Assembly: GCF_000576305.1 (NCBI RefSeq) | Contig: NZ_BAVZ01000001.1 | Coordinates: 186,001 to 250,000 of the forward strand | Length of the DNA: 64,000 nucleotides | From: Paenibacillus pini JCM 16418 | GTDB lineage: Bacteria > Bacillota > Bacilli > Paenibacillales > Paenibacillaceae | Direction of reading: 5' to 3' | Shown: positions 18,411-27,443 of the stretch, one piece after another | Numbering within the stretch: the stretch's first letter is position 1 | How the letters are laid out: every line of letters starts with the position of its first letter | Notes under the pieces: model-generated | What the model was told of the DNA's origin: nothing | The model's input: the letters and a program-made list of their open reading frames with translations, nothing else | Databases searched by the model: none | Made by a program: the position numbers and the translations under genes

Positions 18411-19556
18411 ATGGAGCAAGCATCATTGCCAAAGCGTTCAACATTAAGAAATAACAATAATCCTAAAACGACGAATTCTAAAAAAAAACATAAGAAACGT
18501 AAACGAGGGTTTATTCGTTTTTTTACACAACTTGTATGGACTGTGCTAGTGCTAGGAGCATTAGTAGCGGGGTGGTTGTTTTTGACCACATCAGGGAATA
18601 ATTTTCGGTTTCTTGTTGCGGATACGCTCATAACAACGCAGCATCGCTATTTGGCGAAATATATTATTGGTCAGGCGGAACTCGATAAGCGTGTCGTTGA
18701 ATACAATGCTCGGTTTGAGGAAATGGGGAATGAGAAGGATACCCATAAAATACAAAGGCCTGTTCAATCTGTTGCTGAAGAAAAGAAACCCCTTGTTGAA
18801 ATTGAGGAAATTTCCGGTACAGGTTATCGTGGATATGTAATGATTGTTAACGATCCCACCAAAATTAGGCTTGGTATTCCTAAATCCAAGGGAAAAGGGG
18901 AAACGGTTTCTAATATGGTTAGTAGGACCGGGGCCATCGCAGGCGTGAATGGCGGTGGTTTTGATGACCCCAACTGGAAAGGGAATGGTTTTAAACCCAT
19001 TGGTGTCGTGATTTCACAAGGAAAACTATATTATAATGGTCTTGGCAAAAATCGATCTACGCAAATTGTTGGTATTGATAAGACAGGTAATATGATCGCG
19101 GGGCATTATTCTCTTAATGAATTAAAGGATATGGGGGTTCAAGAAGCCGTCACGTTCCAACCAAGAATTATTGTAAACGGAAAAGGTTTGATCAAGAATT
19201 CTAAAGAAGGCTGGGGCATTGCTCCACGTACAGCTATGGGACAACGGGAAGATGGAGCTATCATTTTCGTTGTCATCGATGGTCGACAGCCTACGTATAG
19301 TACAGGGGCGAATCTCTACGATGTCCAGCAGATTATGTTAAAGCATGGCGCAGTGATTGCCGCAAACTTGGATGGGGGTTCTTCTACTGTACTTGTGAAG
19401 GATAATCAGATCGTGAACAAGCCTTCATCCCAATATGGAGAGCGGTATTTACCTACAGCATTCCTTGTATTTGAACATCCCGAACAAGTCAATATTCCAA
19501 ACGTATGGGCAGGATTGAATGCGAGTGATATTGATGGTGGTAAGAAGAAAAAATAA
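18411..19556 (+). CDS. Membrane-anchored phosphodiester glycosidase family protein (NAGPA/DUF2233)
   Basis: 381-aa protein with a basic, low-complexity N-terminus (KKKHKKRKRG), one membrane helix (about residues 42-64) and a NAGPA domain outside the membrane. Family features visible are GAIAGVNGGGFDDPNWKG, FQPRIIVNG, APRTAMGQREDGAIIFVVIDGR and NLDGGSSTVLV. In other bacteria this fold acts on sugar-phosphodiester linkages or teichoic-acid-like polymers and is often annotated as exopolysaccharide biosynthesis. The substrate here is unknown. It stands alone and ends with a strong terminator. Confidence 0.83.
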   Translation: MEQASLPKRSTLRNNNNPKTTNSKKKHKKRKRGFIRFFTQLVWTVLVLGALVAGWLFLTTSGNNFRFLVADTLITTQHRYLAKYIIGQAELDKRVVEYNARFEEMGNEKDTHKIQRPVQSVAEEKKPLVEIEEISGTGYRGYVMIVNDPTKIRLGIPKSKGKGETVSNMVSRTGAIAGVNGGGFDDPNWKGNGFKPIGVVISQGKLYYNGLGKNRSTQIVGIDKTGNMIAGHYSLNELKDMGVQEAVTFQPRIIVNGKGLIKNSKEGWGIAPRTAMGQREDGAIIFVVIDGRQPTYSTGANLYDVQQIMLKHGAVIAANLDGGSSTVLVKDNQIVNKPSSQYGERYLPTAFLVFEHPEQVNIPNVWAGLNASDIDGGKKKK

Positions 19557-19590
19557 GGGATTGCAGCATAATGCACATTATGACCTCATT

Positions 19591-19630
19591 AAAAGAAAGA
19601 CCATTCACAATGCGAATGGTCTTTCTTTTA
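19591..19630. terminator. Bidirectional terminator between the glycosidase gene and degV
   Basis: Arms AAAAGAAAGACCATTC and GAATGGTCTTTCTTTT form a 16-bp perfect stem with A- and T-rich ends on both sides. The flanking genes converge here. Confidence 0.9.
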
Positions 19631-19649
19631 ATGGTTTGTATAGTGCTAG

Positions 19650-20507
19650 TTACGCACGTATTTTCTTAGTATACATAAGACCAATGGTTTGTGGACCGCA
19701 ATGGCTGGAAATAACGCAGCCTGCAGTAGATAGCAAGACTTCACGAGCTCCAGTTTGCTCTTTAAGAGCCTGTTGAAGGAATTTAGCTTCTTCCTCTGCA
19801 AATGAATGAACAACAAATATGAGATCATTATCCATCTGTTCTTTTTGCTCAACAGCACGTAATAGGAGTTGCTCAAGTGCCTTTTCCTTCTTACCTCTAA
19901 CTTTGTAGGCCGGTGTCATTTTACCATCAATAACTTTAATCACCGGACGAATTTTGAGCAGGCTAGCTACGAGATTCTGCATACCGGAGCAGCGTCCACC
20001 CTTGTGAAGATACTCGAGTGTATCAATTACAAATTCAGTTTCAACCTCAGGCCGGGTCTGTTCAAGCATGTTTAGGATATCATGTATATGCTTACCCTCC
20101 TGAACAGCTTGCACGGCTTTCATAACGAGGAGACCGATAGCACTTGATAGATTTAAAGAATCAAATACGCTTACTGCACCTTCTGGAAATTCAGCTGCGG
20201 CAATGAGAGCATTTTGATACGTTGCGGATAACTCAGACGACAGACTGATATAGAGGATCTTATCTCCTTCAGAAATAACAGGTGCAAAGGCAGACATGAA
20301 GTCAGAAGGAGAAGGAGCAGCTGTTTTAGGCAAATTCTTGAATTCTTCTACCTTACGATATAAATCTGCGGTTGTGATATCTACACCATCTTTGAGCTCT
20401 TCTTTTCCAAATATCACGTATAAAGGAACAATCCCGATTTGATATTGATCAATAAGGGAACGAGGCAAGTCACTGGTGCTGTCTGTAAATATTTTAATAG
20501 TAGACAT
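19650..20507 (-). CDS. DegV family fatty-acid-binding protein
   Basis: DegV/FakB-like protein that binds a fatty acid, presenting it to a kinase in the better studied FakA/FakB systems. It has the N-terminal motif KIFTDSTSDLPRSL, VPLYVIFGKEE, TAAPSPSDF (fatty-acid headgroup loop), SSELSATYQNA, and YLHKGGRCS near the middle. ATG 20507 is chosen over upstream starts because AGGGAG lies six bases before it. 285 aa is normal. No fakA-like kinase is adjacent. Confidence 0.9.
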   Translation of the reverse strand: MSTIKIFTDSTSDLPRSLIDQYQIGIVPLYVIFGKEELKDGVDITTADLYRKVEEFKNLPKTAAPSPSDFMSAFAPVISEGDKILYISLSSELSATYQNALIAAAEFPEGAVSVFDSLNLSSAIGLLVMKAVQAVQEGKHIHDILNMLEQTRPEVETEFVIDTLEYLHKGGRCSGMQNLVASLLKIRPVIKVIDGKMTPAYKVRGKKEKALEQLLLRAVEQKEQMDNDLIFVVHSFAEEEAKFLQQALKEQTGAREVLLSTAGCVISSHCGPQTIGLMYTKKIRA

Positions 20508-20572
20508 GAACATCTCCCTAGACATTTATTATTGAATAACAAGCAGAATGGATAGTTAGTGGGCCACAACCA

Positions 20573-21028
20573 TTATAATGCTGTGGAGTATATCAATGCG
20601 AATACAAAAAATCCTCCGATACCTAATACAATGAAGGAATTGAGAATTAGCCCAATGACGGCGAAGAATCGTTTCCGCTGCTTCATGACCGTACCTACAA
20701 TACCAAGCACAACGCCTACAATATTAATGACGACGAATGCTAAGATAATGATTACGACAACACCAATGCCGAAGACCGATTTTGAGTCAGGGGATAACGT
20801 GTTATCTCCATTGATATAAGGGGCAATAATAGATCCCATAACAGCAACGCTGATGATGTAGCCAAGAAGAGTCACCAGACTAATAACAAAGGATGCTAAA
20901 CCTGGGCCAGAATGTTTAAGTACGATAGGTGGAATAAACGTTGAGTAAGGGTGCTGTAAATCCGTCTCTTGAAACGCCTCTTGTGACACATGTTGAGGTG
21001 TTTCATCGGGAGGCAGATTAGGGTCCAT
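20573..21028 (-). CDS. DUF4190-like small membrane protein
   Basis: 151-aa protein with a soluble Pro/Gln-rich N-terminus (about 40 residues) and three predicted membrane helices (about residues 43-66, 88-113 and 122-146). The pattern GLASFVISLVTLLGYIISV and later VVLGIVGTVMKQRKRFFAVI is typical of DUF4190-type proteins. Function unknown. A clear AAGGAGAG site precedes ATG 21028. Confidence 0.65.
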   Translation of the reverse strand: MDPNLPPDETPQHVSQEAFQETDLQHPYSTFIPPIVLKHSGPGLASFVISLVTLLGYIISVAVMGSIIAPYINGDNTLSPDSKSVFGIGVVVIIILAFVVINIVGVVLGIVGTVMKQRKRFFAVIGLILNSFIVLGIGGFFVFALIYSTAL

Positions 21029-21202
21029 AATGAATTCTCTCCTTTAAATTTAAATATGTATGGTTCTTACTCTTCCATAAGATGAGTTAAAAATCAAGCT
21101 TCTTTCAGGACAAGCGTGAGATGGTGGAAATAAGAGGCTCAAATAGGTTAAGATATAACTTAGATTGTTACAAGTTTAACAAGCATAAAGGGGATGGAAG
21201 CC

Positions 21203-21583
21203 TTGCAACGCAAGTTTATGATTTTAGGAACGCTCATGGCCATGCTTTCCGTAGCTATTGGAGCATTTGGAGCTCATATGCTTGAGCCTATCGTGGGTAA
21301 ATCGGCAGTTGAGGTATATGAAACAGGTGTTCAATATCAGATGATGCATGCATTAGGTCTTATTCTGATCGCTTTTGCTGCTGGTTCTTGGGGAGATTCA
21401 CGCAGACTGAACTTCGCAGGGTGGCTACTATTCGTGGGCATCATCCTATTCTCAGGAAGTCTTTATGCGCTTACGATTTCAGGAGTTAAGATACTTGGTG
21501 CAATCACTCCTATAGGTGGCGTCGCTTTTATTATAGGATGGCTGTTATTTATGATCGAAGCTTATTCAAGAAAAAAACAGTAA
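21203..21583 (+). CDS. DUF423 family membrane protein (YwdK-like)
   Basis: Four-helix membrane protein of about 126 aa, function unknown. It has the family features AIGAFGAHML near the N-terminus, YQMMHALGLILIAF, and GAITPIGGVAFIIGWLLF at the C-terminus. The frame opens at ATG 21194 directly abutting AAAGGGG, which is too close. TTG 21203 has correct spacing and gives the usual N-terminus MQRKFMILGTL. Confidence 0.85.
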   Translation: MQRKFMILGTLMAMLSVAIGAFGAHMLEPIVGKSAVEVYETGVQYQMMHALGLILIAFAAGSWGDSRRLNFAGWLLFVGIILFSGSLYALTISGVKILGAITPIGGVAFIIGWLLFMIEAYSRKKQ

Positions 21584-21606
21584 ATATTAGTTTGTTTTAA
21601 GTTTAC

Positions 21607-21655
21607 ACAAAAAAAACCCGCTCTAGGCTGAAAATTAGCCGAGAATCGGGTTTTT
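21607..21655. terminator. Bidirectional terminator after the DUF423 gene
   Basis: A run of eight A, arms ACCCGCTCTAGGCT and AGCCGAGAATCGGGT with mismatches, then TTTTTT. It serves this gene and the convergent minus-strand gene. Confidence 0.85.
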
Positions 21656-21666
21656 TGTTGTTCATT

Positions 21667-22200
21667 TTAAATGAATTCGTCGACTTCATTTAAGCTAAAA
21701 GTGTAAACTTGTTTCTCATCAACATGATATACATTTAAAAGTTGCTTATCTTCATCAAAGTTTAAAATGCGGCAGGGCATACTAATATGCTGGCCATTGC
21801 GGTTAGCAGTCAGACGAATTAATCGGTTATCGCGAATATAAACGCGAATCCATTCATTAAGCTCGGTTCCTTGATCAGCGCGATTGTCATCGTTTTTAGC
21901 CTGAGGCAATGTAGGTTTTAAGGGTATATCGACTTTGGCCTTGATTTTCTTAACCTCGGCTGCTGGGGAAGAAGAGGAAAGTCTTGATTTTGAAATCAGG
22001 GACTTACGTTTTTCTTGAAGCATTACGTCTATAATTTGTCCCAATTCCATGCCTGATTTAATTTTGAAATCCGCAATTTGATGATGTCCGCTTAACATTT
22101 CTAGCAACGCTTGCAATGCCAAAGCATTAGTACTGTTTGTGATTAGAATGTCGACATTGAATAAAAAGCCAGTGTCCTCATGTGTTTGTTTCTTGTCCAT
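21667..22200 (-). CDS. Conserved hypothetical protein with an Sm/Hfq-like C-terminal segment
   Basis: 177-aa protein, no family I can name with confidence. The N-terminal part (residues 1-70) is helical, beginning MDKKQTHEDTGFLFNVDILI with LQALLEMLSGHHQIADFKI. A charged linker (residues 70-115) follows. The C-terminal 60 residues (EWIRVYIRDNRLIRLTANR and MPCRILNFDEDKQLLNVYHV) predict five short beta strands in an order reminiscent of Sm/Hfq-like barrels. This fold idea is inference from the strand pattern only. Confidence 0.6.
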   Translation of the reverse strand: MDKKQTHEDTGFLFNVDILITNSTNALALQALLEMLSGHHQIADFKIKSGMELGQIIDVMLQEKRKSLISKSRLSSSSPAAEVKKIKAKVDIPLKPTLPQAKNDDNRADQGTELNEWIRVYIRDNRLIRLTANRNGQHISMPCRILNFDEDKQLLNVYHVDEKQVYTFSLNEVDEFI

Positions 22201-22414
22201 AGATCCTCCAGCCTATTACGAGCAAAAATGTTTCGTAAGCTTAATAAATAATATCATGAACGCGAATACATTCATAGTCCTAATGTCGTGGGAAAGAGCA
22301 ACTTTATTCCTATATATATTTGACTATTTATTAGCAATCGCCTACACCAAGGTCATCAGACAAGAATACACTTTATCGACAGAAATGATTTTCACGATAA
22401 GGAGGTATATGGCA

Positions 22415-22717
22415 TTGGTAACGATGATACCTATACAGATCGGGGAGCATACGTTAGTAGGCGTTGAAGTAAAGTTGCCTAAAACAACGTTGCTTACTAT
22501 TAATACCTCAAAAGGTTATATTATGTGCGGAGCTCTAGATATAGGACTATTGAATGAGCGTCTAGCTGATCGTAAAATTATAGCGGGCAGAGCTGTAGGT
22601 GTTCGTACGCTTCAAGAATTGTTAGATGCACCCCTTGAATCCGTTACAGTCGAAGCAGAGCTAATGGGAATAAGGGCCGGTATGGCAGGACACGAAGCAC
22701 TTCTTCATATGTTGTAA
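22415..22717 (+). CDS. yunC: YunC family DUF1805 protein
   Basis: Small conserved protein of about 100 aa, function unknown. It has the YunC pattern VKLPKTTLLTINTSKGYIMCGALDIGLLN split over residues 16-45, then KIIAGRAVGVRTLQELLDAPLESVT. Start set at TTG 22415 because GGAGG (22401-22405) is nine bases upstream. ATG 22409 would be only three bases away. In B. subtilis yunC and yunD are neighbours, but here yunD is 13 kb away. Confidence 0.88.
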   Translation: MVTMIPIQIGEHTLVGVEVKLPKTTLLTINTSKGYIMCGALDIGLLNERLADRKIIAGRAVGVRTLQELLDAPLESVTVEAELMGIRAGMAGHEALLHML

Positions 22718-22817
22718 GAAATCTTTGTCTATGTTTATTTCGTTTTCATGAAAATAATCAATGGAAGACATGCTTATTGACCTATTAGCTATATCTTGGT
22801 TTTCGTTACTAAATACT

Positions 22818-22857
22818 AGAGGATTATGTTCAAAATTAGAGCATAAATCCTCTCTTT
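22818..22857 (+). terminator. Terminator downstream of yunC
   Basis: Arms AGAGGATTATGTTC and GAGCATAAATCCTCT, with bulges, then CTTTTGATTT. The rest of the 206-base gap to the next gene shows nothing else. Confidence 0.65.
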
Positions 22858-22923
22858 TGATTTAAACAATATCTACTATATAGAAACGAGATCGCTTAAC
22901 CAATAGTGAACATGTATTATACG

Positions 22924-23538
22924 TTAGTCAGCCCTTAAAATGATTTCATTGATTTCAGTGCCAATCAAATTATTTTCAAAGGGTTCTTTGAACTTTCTGA
23001 AGATGAATTCCATACCAGAAATATCATCAGGTAAAGGTGGAGATATGACGTAATTATGAGATGAGTGTCCAGAGGTACTTGTTCCACTATCCATTCGACA
23101 GTCGTATTCTTCTCCTACATACAACTCAAAATAAATGGGGATATTGGAATGTGTCGAATGGTCTCTTGTTATGTCCCAATCCATATTAAAGGTAATTACG
23201 CTTGCATTACTATATTGCCGAACAGAGATTAACGAATAGAAAAACCCCCCATATTCCAAGGATTTTAGAATAGGAATGTGCTTTCTGAATCCTTGTGGCT
23301 CAATAACCGGTTTATAAAACTCTTCGCTTCTAAAAGCACCGAATACCTCTTTTAAATAATCCTCATACAGGCCGAAAGAAATGGACCATTTCTCAATATA
23401 CTCGAATGGTGGATAACCTGGATTATTGTTCGAGATTTCCTTGCGTTGTTTAAGTAATTCACAAATCTGCTCATCTATATGGAGAATTCTCTCATCATAA
23501 TGCTGGGTTGGACGTTCAAATGGCATCCGTTTCATCAT
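22924..23538 (-). CDS. Hypothetical protein
   Basis: 204-aa soluble protein I do not recognise. The first 45 residues (DERILHIDEQICELLKQRKE) form a helix resembling the first helix of chorismate-mutase-type dimers, a pattern seen in several Bacillales hypothetical proteins. The rest is mixed alpha/beta with aromatic clusters and a Ser/His-rich loop (STSTSGHSSHNYVISPPLP, about residues 150-170). A GGAGGAG site precedes the ATG pair at 23538. Base composition resembles the AT-richer flanks. It may be a recently gained accessory gene. Confidence 0.6.
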   Translation of the reverse strand: MMKRMPFERPTQHYDERILHIDEQICELLKQRKEISNNNPGYPPFEYIEKWSISFGLYEDYLKEVFGAFRSEEFYKPVIEPQGFRKHIPILKSLEYGGFFYSLISVRQYSNASVITFNMDWDITRDHSTHSNIPIYFELYVGEEYDCRMDSGTSTSGHSSHNYVISPPLPDDISGMEFIFRKFKEPFENNLIGTEINEIILRAD

Positions 23539-23683
23539 ACTCCTCCGTATTCATCATTGCATTCGAAATAAGAATTATTAGGAATGTGCTTCTTCGTCTT
23601 TATCCTCTTGTAATCTCTTGTTGTGTACTTAACGCAATGAAGCGAGATAAAGTTATTGAAATTTTTGAATGTAGCTTGTGCAC

Positions 23684-23730
23684 AAAAAGGACGATACCTA
23701 TTCGCGAGTGAAATAGATATCGTCCTTTTT
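23684..23730. terminator. Bidirectional terminator between hypothetical gene and mtnA
   Basis: Arms AAAAAGGACGATACCTATT and AATAGATATCGTCCTTTTT nearly fully paired around an eight-base loop, with A- and T-runs at the ends. It is the terminator of mtnKA, read on the minus strand. Confidence 0.88.
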
Positions 23731-23738
23731 CATTTTGT

Positions 23739-24821
23739 TTAAAATAAAGATGCTAGATTTTCAGGGAAAGGCGCACGTACAATCCCTTTTTCAGTGATGA
23801 TTGCAGTGACATATTCATTTGGCGTGATATCGAAAGCTGGATTGTATACCTTAATGCCTGCTGGAGCTGTACGTTTACCAAAGCTTTCGGTAATTTCATC
23901 CCCTGAACGTTCTTCAATCGGGATGTCATTTCCCGTTGGTGTATTGAGATCTATCGTTGAGAGTGGGCATGCCACATAAAAAGGGATACCATGAGCTTTA
24001 GCTAATACGGCTACACTGTAGGTTCCAATTTTATTGGCGACATCGCCGTTAGCTGCGACACGATCCGTACCGACAATAACCGCTTGAATCCAGCCTTTAG
24101 CCATGATCATGCCGGCCATGTTATCACAGATCAGGGTGACATCAATACCTGCCTGCTGTAGCTCAAAGGCTGTTAGCCTTGCTCCCTGCAGCACAGGTCT
24201 CGTCTCATCGGCATACACTTTCAGGTGTATGCCGCTCTCGTGAGCCAAATACATTGGTGCAGTAGCAGTACCGTATTTGGCTGTAGCCAGCCCACCAGCG
24301 TTGCAGTGGGTCAGCACACCCATTCCATCTTGGAATAAAGGGAGTGCGTTCACCCCAATGAGACGGCATACCTCCTCATCCTCTGCTTGAATTGCAGAAG
24401 CCTCAGCTAGTAAAGATGCGTTTAGAGCTGCTATCGTACCGCCCTCACTGACAAGTTTCTGAGCTGTATCTTTCATTCGATCCAGTGCCCAGAATAAATT
24501 CACAGCTGTGGGCCGAGATGTTGCTAGGTAAGTACAAGTGTCTTCAACTTGCTTCATCCATTCATTAGGTTCTTGAGCTGCATACTTTCTAGCGCCGAGC
24601 ACAACCCCATAAGCGGCGGCAATGCCTATTGCTGGCGCGCCGCGAACCTTCATCGAATGTATCGATTCCCAAACTTCTTCTGAATGATATAAATCCAATA
24701 AAACAATGGATTCCGGTAGCAGTCGCTGATCCAGAAGAATGAGATGCTCGTCCTCCCATTTCACGGATGAGAGGGGCTCATTATTTTCTTTTATATCGGA
24801 TCTAATAGTGTCTAAACTCAT
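23739..24821 (-). CDS. mtnA: S-methyl-5-thioribose-1-phosphate isomerase MtnA
   Basis: Second enzyme of the methionine salvage branch, converting methylthioribose-1-phosphate to methylthioribulose-1-phosphate. 360 aa. Family motifs: [16 protein letters not shown] (residues about 55-70), [23 protein letters not shown] (catalytic Cys), [18 protein letters not shown], the catalytic Asp region [19 protein letters not shown], and [11 protein letters not shown]. It overlaps the mtnK stop by four bases, so the two genes are translationally linked. Confidence 0.95.
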   Translation of the reverse strand: MSLDTIRSDIKENNEPLSSVKWEDEHLILLDQRLLPESIVLLDLYHSEEVWESIHSMKVRGAPAIGIAAAYGVVLGARKYAAQEPNEWMKQVEDTCTYLATSRPTAVNLFWALDRMKDTAQKLVSEGGTIAALNASLLAEASAIQAEDEEVCRLIGVNALPLFQDGMGVLTHCNAGGLATAKYGTATAPMYLAHESGIHLKVYADETRPVLQGARLTAFELQQAGIDVTLICDNMAGMIMAKGWIQAVIVGTDRVAANGDVANKIGTYSVAVLAKAHGIPFYVACPLSTIDLNTPTGNDIPIEERSGDEITESFGKRTAPAGIKVYNPAFDITPNEYVTAIITEKGIVRAPFPENLASLF

Positions 24822-26040
24822 AGCGAAACTCCTTTAAATGTGGTTGCCATGTGAATCAAAGATATGAAATCTGCACCTGACTGAAGACCACGATGGTTGA
24901 GTACAAGCTGTTTACCAATAGCTAGTGCCTTGCGCTGTGCCGCTTCACGGGCTTGATCATCGGCAATGGTCTCTATGTCTGCGACATGCGATAGACCTAC
25001 GATTCGGCGAATCATCTTGCAACCCGCAAAACCCACAGTATCGCGAAGGACTTTGGTAACGTAAATATCCTGATATCCAGCGTCTTAGCCATGTGATCCT
25101 GTGTATTGGCATTCCAGAGGGAACGGAAACGAGATTCAAACTCATTCCACACATCGACAACCATTTGTAGTAAACGATCCTCTCTTTCTTGCCTTACTTC
25201 TTCATTCGAACTTAATCCAGTCTGTGCTGCAAGGTTTAACAATAAATTAGCTATAACTGCACCAATATCAAAGCCCATCGGTCCGAAATAGGCGAACTCT
25301 GGATCAATAACTTTAGTTGATTCTGGTGTTGCGAAAATGCTTCCTGTGTGCAGGTCACCATGTAGCAGTGCTTCTGTACGTGTTAAGAAAGCTTCACGTA
25401 ATAAGGCAACCTCAAGATGCAAAGCTGTATCTTCACGGAGTGCTTTGGCTTCATCGGCAATGACATCTGCATAATTATTATTATCCGATAATCGATAGGG
25501 GTCCTCAAAGATGAGGTCTTCAGTAATTTTACATAGATCAGGATTAATGAAGTTTTTGACGAGATTCTTCTTTTCTATAGGACCGATTGCGAGATCAGAA
25601 GTAAAGAACAAGGTTCTTGCCAGAAACTCACCAATGTGAGCTGCAAACAAAGGATATGATTCTCCTTCAATTAAGCCTTTACGCATAATCGTATAGTCAC
25701 TGAGATCTTCCATTGCCGTTATGGCGAGAGCTTCATCGTAGGCATACACTTGGGGTACAAGCCCTGGGCAAACACGATGCTGCTGTTGAAGAGCTTCGCG
25801 TTCAATGCGTGCACGATCAAGTGATAATGGCCATGATTCGCCTACAACTTTTGCATAAGGCAGAGCTTGTTTGACAATGATACTGTTAGTGCTGTGCTTA
25901 TCGGTAATATGAAACACTAAGTTTAAATTGCCATCGCCAATTTCCTGACATTCTAGCTCTGCATCTGCTGGGAAGTGATTAGGAATATTCAGTGCATAAG
26001 CAATGGCCTCATCGACGTTTAAAGGATGATAAATGGGCAT
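24818..26040 (-). pseudogene. mtnK: 5-methylthioribose kinase MtnK, frameshifted near 25086
   Basis: Kinase of the aminoglycoside-phosphotransferase fold that phosphorylates methylthioribose, feeding MtnA. The N-terminal frame from 26040 (MPIYHPLNVDEAIAYAL) has GDGNLNLVFHI, VKQALPYAK, LLHGDLHTGS (catalytic Asp) and VIDPEFAYFGPMGFDIGA (metal Asp). After DHMAK it goes out of phase. Restoring one base, probably AAA read as AA, gives DAGYQDIYVTKVLRDTVGFA and joins the tail that carries KMIRRIVGLSHVADIE. ATG 26040 has GGAGGTG upstream. No SAM riboswitch motif is visible in its leader. Confidence 0.9.
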
Positions 26041-26258
26041 AAGTCACCTCCGAAATTGATAACGTTACATTAGAAAAGCCAACTTCTTTACTTGGTATAA
26101 AACAGTATATCGGATAAGGGAGGCAAGTTGTACCTTTTTTTGTATGATAATCGAACAAATTTGTTTCGGCTGAGGATGCCATGGGTAATAAAAAGCAGAG
26201 GCGGACGGGCACTTACATAGGCCAGTTTAGCACAGAAAACTCTCTAACTTCGGATACA

Positions 26259-26282
26259 CTCTATACTCACCTGAGTATAGAG
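26259..26282. promoter_or_regulatory. Perfect inverted repeat upstream of dps
   Basis: CTCTATACTC and GAGTATAGAG separated by four bases, ending about 40 bases before the dps ATG. It has no T-run, so it is not an ordinary terminator. An operator or a 5'-UTR hairpin controlling dps is plausible but not shown. Confidence 0.45.
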
Positions 26283-26320
26283 AAAATTCTAAAATAATTA
26301 AAAAAAAGGACGGGATTATC

Positions 26321-26788
26321 ATGGCAAAAACAACATCCAAATCTAAAACATCAACTTCTACACTTGAACAGTTACTAAATCAAGAAGTAGCTAACTTAAA
26401 TGTACTGTACGTCAAAATTCACAATTATCACTGGTATGTAAAAGGTAATAACTTTTTCACACTTCATGTGAAGTTCGAAGAATTATACAATTTCGTTACT
26501 CTTAAAATGGACGAAATTGCTGAACGTCTCTTGACCATTAAAGGTCAACCCGCTGCTACAATGAAAGAATATCTTGAGCTTTCCACCATTCAAGAAGCAG
26601 ATGGTAGTGAGGATGCATTGAAAATGGTTCAAAATTTGGTAGAAGATTTCGCAACGGTTGCTGAAGGATTGCATGAAGGCATTCAATTGGCAGAAGAAGC
26701 AGAAGATCAGCCTACTTCAGATCTTTTGACAACGGTTAAAGGTGAACTAGAGAAGCATATGTGGATGCTTCGCACTTACTTGGGTTAA
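26321..26788 (+). CDS. dps: Dps family DNA-binding ferritin
   Basis: Stress-protective mini-ferritin that oxidises and stores iron, forming dodecamers. After a short Lys/Ser/Thr tail (residues 1-16) come the ferroxidase elements: HNYHWYVKGNNFFTLHVKFE (His and Glu ligands, residues about 33-52) and MDEIAERLLTIKG. 155 aa is normal. The basic N-terminal tail could contact DNA. A palindrome precedes it and a terminator follows, so it is a single-gene unit. Confidence 0.92.
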   Translation: MAKTTSKSKTSTSTLEQLLNQEVANLNVLYVKIHNYHWYVKGNNFFTLHVKFEELYNFVTLKMDEIAERLLTIKGQPAATMKEYLELSTIQEADGSEDALKMVQNLVEDFATVAEGLHEGIQLAEEAEDQPTSDLLTTVKGELEKHMWMLRTYLG

Positions 26789-26842
26789 TTATTAAGAGCC
26801 AAGAAGATAAAGTGTTAGTAGTTGAGAAAACTGCACCCTCTG

Positions 26843-26867
26843 GTGCGCTGGTCTCCAGCGCACTTTT
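26843..26867 (+). terminator. Terminator after dps
   Basis: Perfect 9-bp arms GTGCGCTGG and CCAGCGCAC with a TCT loop, followed by TTTT. Confidence 0.85.
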
Positions 26868-27211
26868 GTGGTGTCAGTATAGCTGGTGTATGTTGGCTAG
26901 ACCATCAAAGACATGAATTGGCATATGGAAAACTGGATATCACTGCATTTATACAATGACGTATGGGAGACAGGGTTCGCTTCCTACGGGTGTCTTACCT
27001 TATGCTAAGCGTCTTCGCCAGTTGAAGAAACCCGCTGCAGAGTTTGCGATAGGGTTCACATTTCAGTCCCATGGAAAAAATAGAATGATAAATCTGGAAA
27101 TCATATGCATTTCAAAATAACCGTTGGGTGACGAGCGAGTACGCCGGTACCGGATGATGTTAGAAATACGTTCTGTTTTTCAGATTTATCAAGGCAAACA
27201 CAGCAGATAAT
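26868..27211 (+). other. Unexplained 340-base intergenic stretch before a terminator
   Basis: No convincing gene. The longest frame, ATG 26956 to TAA 27120 (54 codons, RQGSLPTGVLPYAKRLRQLK near the start), lacks a ribosome site. The segment is more GC-rich around 26970-27040 and 27120-27160 than ordinary spacers and ends directly in a strong hairpin terminator at 27212. It could be a small RNA gene or a decayed coding fragment. No known RNA family was recognised. Confidence 0.3.
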
Positions 27212-27252
27212 GAAAACAGGCTTGGCTGAAAATACAGCTAAGCCTGTTTTCC
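27212..27252 (+). terminator. Strong terminator upstream of the suf operon
   Basis: Arms GAAAACAGGCTTGGCTG and CAGCTAAGCCTGTTTTC, one mismatch, AAAATA loop, ending in a T-run. No annotated gene lies immediately before it, so it implies transcription of the preceding spacer or acts on read-through from dps. Confidence 0.8.
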
Positions 27253-27318
27253 ATAAGCAAAAGTATAGCTAATACAAAAATAGGCAGGTTGATATGATCT
27301 GATATTTGTTATAAACTT

Positions 27319-27343
27319 AATGATAATCAATGAGAATCAATTT
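27319..27343 (+). promoter_or_regulatory. Candidate Fur box in the sufC promoter region
   Basis: Contains TGATAATCAAT followed directly by GAGAATCAAT, two near-identical units of the type found in Fur sites (GATAATNATTATC-like). It lies just downstream of a possible promoter (TTGATA near 27292, TATAAA near 27313, with a short spacer). Iron control of suf by Fur is known in E. coli. For this organism it is inferred. Confidence 0.45.
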
Positions 27344-27443
27344 AGACTTATTACAAGTTAATACTTATTATGATGCCGATTGAAATCTGGGGAGCTACCC
27401 CATTCAAATTTAGGTAAAACAATTAACGGAGGGAATAACGAAT

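Noticed and set aside
26041..26320. SAM-I riboswitch in the mtnK leader
   Set aside because: Such leaders are common for mtnK in Bacillales, but the reverse complement shows no conserved S-box core elements here.
26956..27120. A 54-codon protein gene
   Set aside because: No ribosome site, no family resemblance and flanked by terminators. Reported only as an unexplained region.
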